Positions 34,840 to 46,776 of a stretch of 64,000 nt of DNA are shown here, one piece after another. Within the stretch, counting starts at the first letter, position 1. The number at the start of each line of letters is the position of its first letter. The DNA is from Quercus robur (Eukaryota; Streptophyta; Magnoliopsida; Fagales; Fagaceae). The stretch lies in the NCBI RefSeq assembly GCF_932294415.1, contig NC_065537.1:63130290-63194289 (forward strand), read 5' to 3'. Under the pieces are notes generated by a model. The model had not been told where the DNA came from and ran no database searches. It worked only from the letters and a program-made list of their open reading frames with translations. The position numbers and the translations under genes were made by a program.

Positions 34840-35404
34840 TCCTTTGTTTATTTGACTATGTTAAAACACAATATGTTTAACCTAATTTATTAGCCAAGTT
34901 ATTACTTAGGTCAATTATGAAGATTTAAGTTAAACATACATCAAACATATCATGTATAGTGGAAAAGTAAATATGATGACCCAAGAAACATATCATGCAC
35001 AACTCATTTTAAGGAAAAAACTTGGGGGGAACTGTTCTAAGAAGAAAAATCCACTAATCAAATAAAAGTTTACAGTCAAGAATATACCATTTGTAGTAAA
35101 CTTGACTAAGATTACCCAATCTAGCTTTGAACTCCACAGATTTCTTTGATTTGGATCTGTTCTCACATGAAGCACATGTTCATGCCTTAATCTTCAATAC
35201 ACTTGATAGATGAAGGATGAGCTACAACTTTAATCCACCAGTACTTGCAATATTGTCTTGATCTTTGGTAGGTGCTTGATAGAGTTAGAAGGTATAAAAC
35301 CTCACAAATCTTATAAGAGTAACTCTCAAAACTTAAAAAATGTGTATTAGGGTTTTCCTTTTATCCTAGTAGTGTTGGAATCAAACCCTAAATGTTTTCA
35401 TGGT
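34840..35404 (-). repeat. Truncated Copia LTR fragment, duplication copy 1
   Basis: On the minus strand it resembles the 3' half of family B-type LTRs: AAACCATGAAAACATTTAGGG near the start, and AAGTAATAACTTGGCTAATA then AGGTTAAACATATT near the end. Its 5' part is missing: it joins the P450 leader directly at about 35405. No TSD was found. Confidence 0.6.
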
Positions 35405-37700
35405 TTGTTGGAGCATTTTGGGACACTAATAATGAAGCCCTATCCTAGGCCATGGGATTTGTATTCATAGTTCCAATGAACACTAGGTGTACTTATAGTT
35501 GCATTTTTTTTTAATGATTGTGTACTTGTAGGGTTTCTATCTCTTATCTCACTTCCATGTTTATTTTCTATTTCATTCAATTTATTCAATAGGTTTTTTT
35601 TTTTTTTTTTGGGTTAAATATTTAATAGTATCTTTGTCTCTTCCTATATATACTATTTTTACATATATATTTTTTTAGAAACATTTTTACATATACTTTG
35701 TAATGCCGTTTTCATTCCCCCCACTCCCGCCCCCCCCCCCCCCCCCCCCACCCCCCAAAAAAAAAAAAAAAAAACAGTTACAATGTTTTCCACTATATTT
35801 AAAATACATGGTGGAATTTCTTCCACCCAACACAACACATCATATGGTCTAATGGTGGGCCTGCTGTGCAATTATTTTTGCTGCTTTGTTAACACTACTT
35901 GACACCACGTACTGCACAATTCTTGCACTACTCTGCTCTGCTGTGTGAAACTAGTACCGCTGTATTTTAGAAAATATGCTCAACACATAGAAATAAATCG
36001 CTACATTTTAGACAACATGCACCGCACATAATTTGGTGCTATAATCCTTTATTATACAGGCTACAGCTTTATTTTACATATATCCACGTGAAAACTTGCA
36101 GCATTCTTCTCTTTTCAAATAGTCTTCCACGTTTTTCAAATTATGAATTCTCCAAACTCGGCTGTTTCGATGAAGTTTTGTTTTCTCCATGGACGGATTC
36201 AGGATTTTGAGTTAAAGAGGCTAGAGTATAAGTAAAAAAATATAATCATGAAATTTCAAACAAACATTTATTTAGTATTAGCAAATTATCACCAAAGACA
36301 AATATATAAAATTATTGTTTCATAATACATTATATCGCAATCATCTACTAATGAAGATAAAGACACAAAACACCATTGTTTCTTATAACATTAGAGCATT
36401 TGCATCAGCTCATACAAAAATTTATGTCTATTTTAGCATAATAATCTATTTTTTTATTTTATATATTTACTTTTCAAAATACCTCACATCTGATTATTTA
36501 TTTTACATTACATTTTATCAGAATACTATTTCATGTCCAAATGATATGAAGAGTCGGTGAAAGAGTAGCTCAAACTGTACCATGGGCATGATTTTCTTGA
36601 TGTCAATAACAGACCAACGCTCATGGTGGTGACATCCAAGCTTTTTCCTCCAGAAAAACTAAATTAGAAGTAGCACTCTCTTAATCTGCAATCCTTTTGT
36701 CTTTTTATGAAAAAAAAAATTTAATTTAATTATAATCTTGAAATTTTGAATCTAGTCACTTTATATTCTACAATTCTACAATTCAATCCTTTTCAACTGT
36801 TTTGTGATTGTCACTACAAATCATGCTTTACATGCGCCCTATGCGCTTTTTTTTTTTTTTTTGTTAGATAAAGCATTCGTCCTGTGTTTGATGTACTACA
36901 AGAGCAAAAATCATAATTTGATGGAACAAGTGACTTCTAGGTAGCCCACACGATGCCACAGTTATAAATCATTCTTCACTTGCGTCCCATGTTTGATCTA
37001 CTACAAGAGAAAAATATCTGTTTAGATATCGCTTATTACTGAAAATTGAAAATTGAAAATTGAAAATACTATAGCAAAATAATTTTTAAATATGTGAATA
37101 GTGCTATAAGACTCAGTTTTAAAGTTTTTTTTTTTTTTTTTTAAAAAGTACTTGTGGGTCCCATAAACAATGCATGAAATCCACTATTTTTCAACCAAAT
37201 GCAGGAACGCACGGAAAACATGCAATCCAAATGCACACAAAGTCTTTGTTGAGGACATCTAAGATAGTTAAAGGCCAAATCGAAAACAGATTAGACAAGT
37301 CATGGTGTTCATTTTAGAATTTCTTGGCTAAAAATTGAGATCTTGTATGACAAATTGACAATAAGACACTGGCGGCGCCACATTGCCTCTAGGGGTTCAT
37401 ATTAAAAAAAAAATTTTCCATGTAATTTTTTGTTTTTACCACCCTAAAATAAAATTTTGAACCCCTTAAAAGAAACCTAACAACAAACCAATTCAACATG
37501 AATCTTTATCTTGGCATTTTAAAACAAAATTAAAAAAGTCAAAACAAACTAATTTGATCTAAAATATAGAAAATACAAGCAGCAAGTTCATCAACAAAAA
37601 TTAGTAATTTTGTTGATCTTAAATATTAGAAAAAAAAAATTAAGTGAGTAGTAAAGTGTAAACGGAATGTCTCACCACTACCAAAGTGGCATCAATGTAG
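35405..37700 (-). repeat. Orphan P450 promoter and leader, copy U1
   Basis: On the minus strand it carries the P450 upstream region, the TATAAGTACACCTA box (35484-35497), a short ATG frame starting MNTNPMA and stopping at once, and about 80 bases of leader ending at the LTR fragment. No P450 body follows. It includes a 240-bp MITE (37017-37239) and poly-C/poly-A tracts (35728-35774). Confidence 0.85.
37017..37239. mobile_element. hAT-like MITE, duplication copy 1
   Basis: It starts CTGTTTAGATATCGCTTATT and ends GCAATCCAAATGCACAC, with internal GTGGGTCCCATAAACA, the usual layout of a TGTTTGGATA...TATCCAAACA MITE. The second copy is at about 41754-41957. Confidence 0.6.
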
Positions 37701-38180
37701 AGTTGAAGAAGAAGGAGACTATAGAGTCTGTGATTGGAAAGTTGGGCTTTCTTTTTATTTTTGGGGATAAAAGGAGCTGATCAAGTTTTTTTTTTTTAAT
37801 TGGATTTTGATTTTTTTTTTAAAAAATCTTTTCTAGTGTCGAAAAAAGTGAGAGTTTCAAATTCTATGTGGCAAGTTCTTATGAAGTCAAATAAAAATCA
37901 AAAAATGGTCAAAGGTTTCAATTTTATAGTATATATAGATTAAATAGTGTTGGATGTGATGTGAAAAATAAGAAATGACATTCTGGATGAGTTGTAAAAT
38001 GGTGTGTTATAGTAAATAAAATAAGATTTTAATTGTTAAAATAAGGATTTTTTTTTTCTTTTACTTCTGTCTATGAATGCTCTAAGATGGCACATGTCCT
38101 TATCCCGAGTAATTCTAGTATTATATAAAAAGCCAAAAGTTCTACCACAACTATTTTACACGATAAATTGTGACTAGTTC
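37701..38180. other. Non-coding part of duplication copy 1
   Basis: AT-rich, no gene. Its last bases, AGTTC, are the target site of the long LTR. Confidence 0.5.
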
Positions 38181-39193
38181 TGTCATGCCCTGAACCCAAC
38201 CATAAAAATAGGCACATGACAACGGCCGCACGCTTATAAAGTAATCACCCTACAATTATGCAAAGCCTTCTTAGCACTAAAAGTTATCCTCAAAAATTTC
38301 ATCAAATAAATTCAAAATACCCCAAAAATTTCTTTATGAATAGATCTCCAATAATTTAAAAGTAACAAAATCCAAACCTCATGTACATAATGCAAATTGG
38401 CCAAAAGATATAAGACCATTACAAAGTCATCTAATTCCAAAATCACTAAGCTTCTTTCCCTGCTCACAACACAACATCAAAACTCCCAAAACTTGCTATT
38501 CTTCACAATCTGAAACTGAAGGGGAAAAAGATGGTGAGTTGACAACTTAATAAGTAGCCAAAGTCCTAATAAGTTCTATCAAGCAATAGATCAGTAGAGT
38601 ATAAGATGTATTATGTGTTTTCAAAAGTTATAACATACTATGTGTTTTCAAAATAATTGAAGAAGTTTCATAGTCTTAAAATAATAAGTTGCACATAGAT
38701 CACATACTTTAATCTTACAAATATATCATAGATGGTTTAGAAAATAGTTAGTTTTCCACATATCAAAAGCTATAACTTACAATAGGTTCCAAAAACACAT
38801 AAGCAATTTTAGTGACTCAAAATAGTTCAAATATGCAAACATTTCCAAAATCACATATGTAATTTAAGGACTTAAAATAATTCAAATATTCAAACGTAAT
38901 TCATATTCTTAACAATCTTATGATTATGGTCACGCTATATCCCCATGACTAGGCATCAGAGTACCAATGAATAATCCTCATTGGCTGGGTATCAAAGTAC
39001 TAATGAATAACCCTCATTGATTTGGGTATCAGAGTACTAATGAATAACCCCCATTGGCTGGGTATTAGAATCAATTCATAGTCAGATTATCCATAATCAT
39101 ATATATGAAATCATAGTTTCTAACAAAAATATATCTTATTCAATCATGCATATAAAAATCATATACTCAGTATTAAAATATATTTATAATACT
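38181..39193 (+). repeat. Truncated long LTR, duplication copy 1
   Basis: It starts TGTCATGCCCTGAACCCAAC after AGTTC and matches the first 1.05 kb of the complete LTR at 42908. It is cut by the duplication junction. Three 37-bp repeats (AGTACTAATGAATAACCC type) lie at about 38947-39065. Confidence 0.85.
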
Positions 39194-39539
39194 AAATTTA
39201 AATAAAATTTAGTATTCCAATCCCTAATTTCCTCAATTATCCAATATATGTTGTAATGTTAAAATATCAATTTGTATTGTTGTATAGAAATTTTTGTGAT
39301 TGTTTTGCAATTTTAAAGAATTTTTTATATCTTTTTCTTTTGTTGTTTTGTAGTATTCAATTTTGTTCTCCTTGAGTGCAAATGTTGGTGTGAGTTGTAC
39401 ATATATTACTTTAGTGCAAGTATCTTCCTTTTATATCTGTTTACATATATTATTTGGTGTGAATTGTACATATATTACATAAATAATTGACTAAATTTCA
39501 CGCAATAGTATTTGTTCTTTGTTATGCAATAGTGTTTGT

Positions 39540-40104
39540 TCCTTTGTTTATTTGACTATGTTAAAACACAATATGTTTAACCTAATTTATTAGCCAAGTT
39601 ATTACTTAGGTCAATTATGAAGATTTAAGTTAAACATACATCAAACATATCATGTATAGTGGAAAAGTAAATATGATGACCCAAGAAACATATCATGCAC
39701 AACTCATTTCAAGGAAAAAACTTGAAGGGAACTGTCCCAAGAAGAACAATCCACTAATCAAATAAAAGTTTACAGTCAAGAATATACCATTTGTAGTAAA
39801 CTTGACTAAGATTACCCAATCTAGCTCTGAACTCCATAGATTTCTTTGATTTGGATCTGTTCTCACATGAAGCACATGTTCATGCCTTAATCTTCAGTAC
39901 ACTTGACAGATGAAGGATGAGCTGCAACTTTAATCCACCAGTACTTGCAATATTGTCTTGATCTTTAGTAGGTGCTTGATAGAGTTAGAAGGTATAAAAC
40001 CTCACAGATCTTATAGGAGTAACTCTCAAAACTTAAAAAATGTGTATTAGGGTTTTCCTTTTATCCTAGTAGTGTTGGAATCAAACCCTAAATGTTTTCA
40101 TGGG
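39540..40104 (-). repeat. Truncated Copia LTR fragment, duplication copy 2
   Basis: Near-identical to 34840-35404. It joins the P450 leader at about 40105. Confidence 0.6.
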
Positions 40105-42410
40105 TTGTTGGAGCATTTTGGGACACTAATAATGAAGCCCTGTCTTAGGCCATGGGATCTGTATTCATAGTTCCAATGAACACTAGGTGTACTTATAGTT
40201 GCATTTTTTTTTAATGATTGTTCACTTGTAGGGTTTCTATCTCTTATCTCACTTCCATATTATTTTCTATTTCATTCAATTTATTCAATAGTTTTTTTTT
40301 TTTTGGTTAAATATTTAATTGTATCTTTGTCTCTTCCTATATATACTATTTTTACATATATATATTTTTAGAAACATTTTTACATATACTTTGTAATGCC
40401 GTTTTCATTCCCGCCACTCCCCCCCCCCCCCCCCCCCCAAAAAAAAAAAAGAAAAAAAACAGTTACAATGTTTTCCACTATAATTAAAATACATGGTGGA
40501 ATTTCTTCCACCCAACACAACACATCATATGGTCTAATGGTGGGCCTGCTGTGCAATTATTTTTGCTGCTTTGTTAACACTACTTGACACCACGTACTGC
40601 ACAATTCTTGCACTACTCTGCTCTGCTGTGTGAAACTAGTATGCACAACTCTTGCACTACTCTGCTCTGCTGTGTGAAACTAGTACCGCTGTATTTTAGA
40701 AAATATGCTCAACACATAGAATTAAATCGCTACATTTTAGACAGCATGCACCGCACATAATTTGGTGCTACAATCCTTTATTATACAGGCTACAGCTTTA
40801 TTTTATATATATCCACGTGAAAACTTGCAGCATTCTTCTCTTTTCAAATATTCTTCCACGTTTTTCAAATTATGAATTCTCCAAACTCGGCTGTTTCGAT
40901 GAAGTTTTGTTTTCTCCATGGATGGATTCAGGATTTTGAGTTAAGGAGGCTAGAGTATAAGTAAAAAAAATATAATCATGAAATTTTAAATAATCATTTA
41001 TTTAGTATTAGCAAACTATCACCAAAGACAAATATATAAAATTATTGTTTCATAATACATTATATCGCAATCATCTACTAATGAAAATAAAGACACAAAA
41101 CACCATTGTTTCTTATAACATTAGAGCATTTGCATCAGTTCATACAAAAATTTATGTCTATTTTAGCATAATAATCTATTTTTTTATTTTATATATTTAC
41201 TTTTCAAAATACCTCACATCTGATTATTTATTTTATATTACATTTTATCACTATACTATTTCATGTCTAAATGATATGAAGAGTCCGTGAAAGAGTAGCT
41301 CAAACTGTACCATGGGCAAGATTTTCTTGATGTCAATAGCAGACCAACGCTCATGGTGGTGACATCCAAGCTTTTTCCTCCAGTAAAACTAAATTAGAAG
41401 TAGCACTCTCTTAATCTGCAATCCTTTTGTCTTTGTATGAAAAAAAAATTTAATTTAATTATAATCTTGAAATTTTGAATCTAGTCACTTTATAGTCTAC
41501 AATTCAATCCTTTTCAACTGTTTTGTGATTGTCACTACAAATCATGCTTTACATGCGCCCTATGCTTTTTTTTTTTTTTTTTTTTATTATTTTTATTTTT
41601 TTAGATAAAGCATTCTCCTGCGTTTGATGTACTACAAGAGCAAAAGTCATAATTTGATGGAACAAGTGTCTCCTAGGTAGCCCACATGATGCCACAGTTA
41701 TAAATCATTCTTCACTTGCGTCCCATGTTTGATCTACTACAGGAGAAAAATATCTATTTGGATACTGTTTATTGCTTAAAATTAAAAACACTGTAGTAAA
41801 ATAATTTTTAAATGTGTGAATAGTGTCATGAGACCCAATTTTAAAGTTTTTTTTTTTTTTAAAAAGTACTTGCGGGTCTCATAAACAGTGCATGGAATCC
41901 ACTATTTATCAACCAAACACAGGAATGCACGGAAAACGTGCAATCCAAACGCACACAAAGTCTTTGTTGAAGACATCTAAGATAGCTAAAGGCCAAATCG
42001 AAAATAGATTAGACAAATCATGGTGTTCATTTTAGAATTTCTTGGCTAAAAATTGAGATCTTGTATAACAAATTGACAATAAGACACTGGTGGCGCCACA
42101 TTGCCTCCAGGGGTTCATATAAAAAGAAAATTCCGTGTAATTTTTTGTTTTTACCACCCTAAAATAAAATTTTGAACCCCTTAAAAGAAACCTAACAACA
42201 AACCAATTCAACATGAATCTTTATCTTGGCATTTTAAAACAAAATTAAAAAAGCCAAAACAAACTAATTTGATCTAAAATATAGAAAATAAAAGTAGCAA
42301 GTTCATCAACAAAAATTAGTAATTTTGTTGATCTTAAATATTAGAAAAAAAAAAAAAAAAAACAATTAAGTGAGTAGTAAGGTGTAAACGGAATGTCTCA
42401 CCACTACCAA
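40105..42410 (-). repeat. Orphan P450 promoter and leader, copy U2
   Basis: It has the same content as 35405-37700, with the TATAAGTACACCTA box at 40184-40197. It has one extra TCTTGCACTACTCTG unit near 40650 compared with U1. Again no P450 body follows. Confidence 0.85.
41754..41957. mobile_element. hAT-like MITE, duplication copy 2
   Basis: It has the same element and position as 37017-37239, with internal length changes in the A/T tracts. Confidence 0.6.
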
Positions 42411-42907
42411 AGTGGCATCAATGTAGAGTTGAAGAAGAAGGAGACTATAGAGTCTGTGATTGGAAAGTTGGGCTTTCTTTTTATTTTTGGGGGATAAAAG
42501 GAGTTGATCAGGTTTTTTTTTAATTGGATTTTGATTTTTTTTTTTTTTTAAAAATCTTTTCTAGTGTGGAAAAATGTGAGAGTTTCAAATCCTATGTGGC
42601 AAGTTCTTATAAAGTCAAATAAAAATCAAAAAATGGTCAAAGGTTTCAATTTTATAGTATATATAGATTAAATGGTGTTGGATGTGATGTGAAAAATAAA
42701 AAAATGACTTGTTGGATGAGTTGTAAAATGGTGTGTTATAGTAAATAAAATAAGTTTTTAATTGTTAAAATAAGGATTTTTTTTCTTTTACATTTGTCTA
42801 TGAATGCTCTAAGATGGCGCATGTCCTTATCCCGAGTAATTCTAGTATTATATAAAAAGCCAAAAGTTCTACCACAACTATCTTACACGATAGACTGTGA
42901 CTAGTTC

Positions 42908-45162
42908 TATCATGCCCCGAACCCAACCATAAAAATAGGAACGTGACAACGGTCGCACGCTTATAAAGTAATCACCCTACAAGTATGCAAGGCCTTCTTA
43001 GCGCTAAAAGTTATCCTCAAAAATTTCATCAAATAAATTCAAAATACCCCAAAAATTTCTTTATGGATAGATCTCCAATAATTTAAAAGTAACAAAATCC
43101 AAACCTCATGTACATAATGCAAATTGGCCAAAAGATATAAGACTATTACAAGATCATCTAATTCCAAAATCACTAAGTTTCTTTCCCTGCTCACAACACA
43201 ACATCAAAACTCCCAAAACTTGTTATTCTTCACAATCTGAAACTGAAGGGGAAAAAGGTGGTGAGTTGACAACTTAATAAGTAGCCAAAGTCTTAATAAG
43301 TTCTATCAAACAATAGATCAGTAGGGTATAAGATGTATTATGTGTTTTCAAAAGTTATAACATACTATGTGTTTTCAAAATAAACGAAGAAGTTTCATAG
43401 TCTTAAAATAATAAGCTGCACATAAATCACATACTTTAATCTTACAAATATATTATAGATGGTTTAGAAAATAGTCAGTTATCCACATATCAAAAACTAT
43501 AACTTACAATAGAATCCAAAAACACATAAGCAGTTTTAGTGACTCAAAATAGTTCAAATATGCAAACATTTCCAAAATCACATATGTAGTTTAAGGACTC
43601 AAAATAGTTCAAATATTCAAACGTAATTCATATTCTTAACAATCTTATGACTATGGTCACGCTATATTCCCGTGACTAGGCATCAGACTACCAATGAATA
43701 ATCTCCATTAGTTTGGGTATCAAAATACCAATAAATAACCCTCATTGGCTGGGTATCAAAGTACTAATGAATAACCCCCATTGATTTAGGTATTAGAGTA
43801 CCAATGAATAACCCCCATTGGCTAGGTATCAGAATCAATTCATAGTCAGATTATCCATAATCATATATATGAAATCATAGTTTCTAACCAAAATATATCT
43901 TATTCAAGCATGCATGTAAAAATCATATACTCAGTATTAAAATATATTTATAATAATCCTTTACTTGAAATCAGTAATACAATAGAAATAAAAATTCTAA
44001 CAATTATAAACAATTTTCAGTAGTTAAAAATACATTAATATAAGCAAAATAAAATTCAATTAGGATAAGATTACTTGCATCAGCTAACTCACCACAAGGA
44101 ACTTCTCCCAAACACTTCTTCTAAAATCCTTAGATATCACCTAAAATAATTTTGTAGGTACATTTACACAATAATCAAATAATTAAAAAAAAAAAAAAAA
44201 AAAAAACTTGTAATGGTATCCAATCAAAAGAGAAACTGCTAAAAATATCTGTCTTATATATTTTAGAGCTATTATTAATTTATCTTTATAAATTCTGTCT
44301 AACAATAATCCCATGTTTCTTACACCAAACTCACATGGTCATAATAATTTTGTTTCTTTACTTTCTGCCACAAATAGTTCCCTAGAATAAAACTCAAAGA
44401 ACACAATATACTTATAGCCATATAGGGTCTATACGTGTGTTTTTTTCTTTTTCTTTTTTCTGCCACCATTAGTTCTTATGAGACGAGGACAAACTAAGTA
44501 CCATATCATACAAAAATCAAAGCACCAAGACATTTACAAATACACCACACCATTCTTTTCCTTTTCTTCCTTTTTCAAAAGCATGTGAGTCTATGCCAGA
44601 CCTCAAAGCATGCCTAGACTACTAGGCTTCTGTATATCATCAAGTCTAGTACTTAGGTCACTATTCTTTAAAGAAAAATTGTGCGAAACTTCACACCTAC
44701 CAGAACAAATCTTAACACAACATAAAAATCTGCAGTTGCTATTGCAGTTAACGCAATAGAAGTCCTAAAAAAGATCAGATTTTCGAGATAGGAATAGCTG
44801 CATAGCGTCCATAATAGCAAAGATATAAATCTAAATTCTACTTCTTCGTTTACAGCATAAAACTCACTGGATATTTAGATAGTTTTACTATTGGTCAAAA
44901 ATACTCAAATAAAAATATTATAATTTCATATAAAATATAGATTCGACAAAATATGAGATTTCTTAGGCTCTTACCTCAAGTGTGTCATCAATCTTTCTCT
45001 ACTTAAACAAACTTAGAAGTCCTCCTTAAAAAATATCTATTGTTATACTCTAACTTAATTAGAGTATATATAGCTAGGGTTTCAACTTAGTTTTCTAAAA
45101 TCTCCCTTAGTAATATTAATTACAAAATTGACCCCACAAATTTTTTTTTTCCGGATATTACA
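42908..45162 (+). mobile_element. Long solo LTR (2255 bp), possibly Gypsy-type
   Basis: The element starts TATCATGCCCCGAACCC (TGTCATG in the other copy) and ends GGATATTACA, flanked on both sides by AGTTC (42903-42907 and 45163-45167). There is no coding frame. Four tandem repeats of about 37 bp (AGTACCAATGAATAACCC type) lie at 43680-43835. The superfamily is inferred only from length and the TGTCATGCCCC start. Confidence 0.8.
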
Positions 45163-45167
45163 AGTTC

Positions 45168-45362
45168 TCTGCCACTTTCATATAAGCTCAAAAAAAAAAA
45201 AAAAAAAAAAATTCCTCACCATTCATGGTCCATTACATGGACAATTGTTGCAAAAGTTGTAATTTTTTATGTGTTCATAGAATTTTTGCTTTATCCCTAA
45301 TTGATCTTTTGAATTTTCTATACTTTATTTCATCATAAGAATGGATAGTGGAATGAGTAACT
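45168..45362. other. Short intergenic stretch
   Basis: It continues the sequence interrupted by the long LTR. A run of about 20 A; nothing else. Confidence 0.5.
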
Positions 45363-46730
45363 TAGGGGCTGTTTAGATTTGCTATTTCCATAACTCATAG
45401 CTCTGTTTCCGTCACTCATAACTCAAAATATATGGGTCCCACGGCAAAGAAGTTTGTTCGGTTTTTGTTTCCAGTTTTTATTTCTATCACTCAATTCTCT
45501 GATTTTTAAGTGATGAGTTATGGAATCTGAAAACACATTTTAGGTGTTTTCAGTTTCCAAAACTCAGTTTCTAATGGCATTTTCGTAATTAGATACACAC
45601 TAAGGGACCCACCAGCCACAACTTTTGACTCACTCTCCTTTATTTTATTTTTTTTTCTTTTTTTCTTTCTTCTCCACTTTTCTTTCTTCTTTCTTTGCTC
45701 TTCAGTTCATTCATTCTTTCTTTTTTTTCTTCCTTTTTGCCTTTCTCATCGCAGTTCATTCTTTCTTTTCTTTCTTTTCTTTTTTTCCCTTTTCACCTTT
45801 CTCATCTCAGTTCGTTCTTTCTTTTTTCTTTTTCTTTTTTTCTTCCTTTTCGCCTTTGTCATCTCAGACCCATAAAAAAAATAAAAAAATAAAAAATAAA
45901 AACAAGAAATAGGGCTAAAGGGGGAAGGGGAGGGAGCTTCTTCTATGGAGGAGACAGTGGCAAAGTCACCATCTCCGGCGTTGGATTAGTGGGCCCCAAT
46001 TTGCAGTGCCGATGTGGCAGTAATTTATAGCGTCTAATCATGGTAGGACACCACAATCAGACAACCACCACCATCACCGTTGATGATGTATTTATCAGTG
46101 CTCTCTCTTCCCCCAGTTGCCTATCTATATATCACCTATCTCTGTTGCTTCTATTCTCTCTAACCGATGTTATAGGCTTCGGGTTACTGGGGGTTTGTTT
46201 GTGTTTTGGGTTGCTGGTGGTGTTGTTTGAGTTTCAGGTTGTTGTTGGTGTTTGTTGAGTTTCAGTGTTAAATCGGTCTGAGTTCAATGTTGAATCGGTG
46301 TGAGTTTTGGTGTTGAGTCGGTTGAGTTCGGTGTTGACTCGGTTTGAGTTTCAGTGTTGAATCAATCTGAGTTTGGTGTTGAAGGACGGTTTGAATTTCG
46401 GTCTTGAATCAATGGGTTGCTTGCCAGTTTGGATGTGGGTTTTTTCTAGGTTTGGTAAGTGGTGGTGGTGAGCGGTGGAGGGCTTTTTTTTAGGATTTGT
46501 TGTTTGTGGTGGATGGTGATGGTGAGTATGGATATCTAATTGGTAGGCTTAACATAAGGGTTTGACCCATTTATAGGTATGGGTCTCACAAAAAAGTAGA
46601 AAAATTGAGTGATGAGAAGCTGAGTGAAGTGTGCCAAACGAGTGGGTATAGGAAAATTGTGGTATTTTAAGTGATGAGTGATGAGTAATGAAAAAAAAAA
46701 AAAAAAAAAAAAAAAAACAACAGGGCCTCG
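45363..46730. mobile_element. Candidate non-autonomous TIR element
   Basis: The left end reads AGGGGCTGTTTAG and the right end CAACAGGGCCTCG, imperfect inverses of each other. The GTAAC just outside the left end and the GTTAC just outside the right end extend the symmetry. Near each end are repeats of TGATGAGT / ACTCATCAC-type words and TGGGTCCCAC / GGGTCTCAC. The interior is pyrimidine-rich (45640-45860), with an open frame at 46040-46258 of no known family. No TSD was established. Confidence 0.5.
46253..46412 (+). repeat. Degenerate minisatellite (about 26-bp unit)
   Basis: Six or seven imperfect copies of GAGTTTCGGTGTTGAATCGGT-like sequence in a row. It lies inside the candidate TIR element. 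Confidence 0.75.
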
Positions 46731-46776
46731 GTTACACGCTTAAAGAATTAAGGGTATGATTAGAGTGGAAAACAGA

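Larger units (their letters stand above)
34501..43953. repeat. 4.7-kb direct tandem duplication carrying an orphan P450 promoter
   Basis: Copy 1 is about 34501-39193 and copy 2 about 39201-43953; the offset is 4,700 bases at the left and 4,764 at the right. Most 60-base lines differ at zero to three positions by eye. Each copy holds, in order, a truncated LTR, a P450 5' region, a MITE and the first kilobase of a long LTR. The junction at 39193-39201 joins TATATTTATAATA to ATTTAAATAAAATTT with about four unmatched bases. Confidence 0.93.

Noticed and set aside
34993..35175. 60-codon frame repeated at 39693-39875
   Set aside because: It is shared only because the 4.7-kb unit is duplicated; the sequence belongs to an LTR fragment. 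The same holds for the 81-codon frames at 36315 and 41045.
43680..43835. 37-bp repeats as a CRISPR-like array
   Set aside because: The repeats are contiguous and imperfect, with no spacers, inside an LTR of a plant nuclear genome.
45625..45912. Phe/Ser-rich open frames
   Set aside because: They are the translation of a pyrimidine-rich low-complexity tract.
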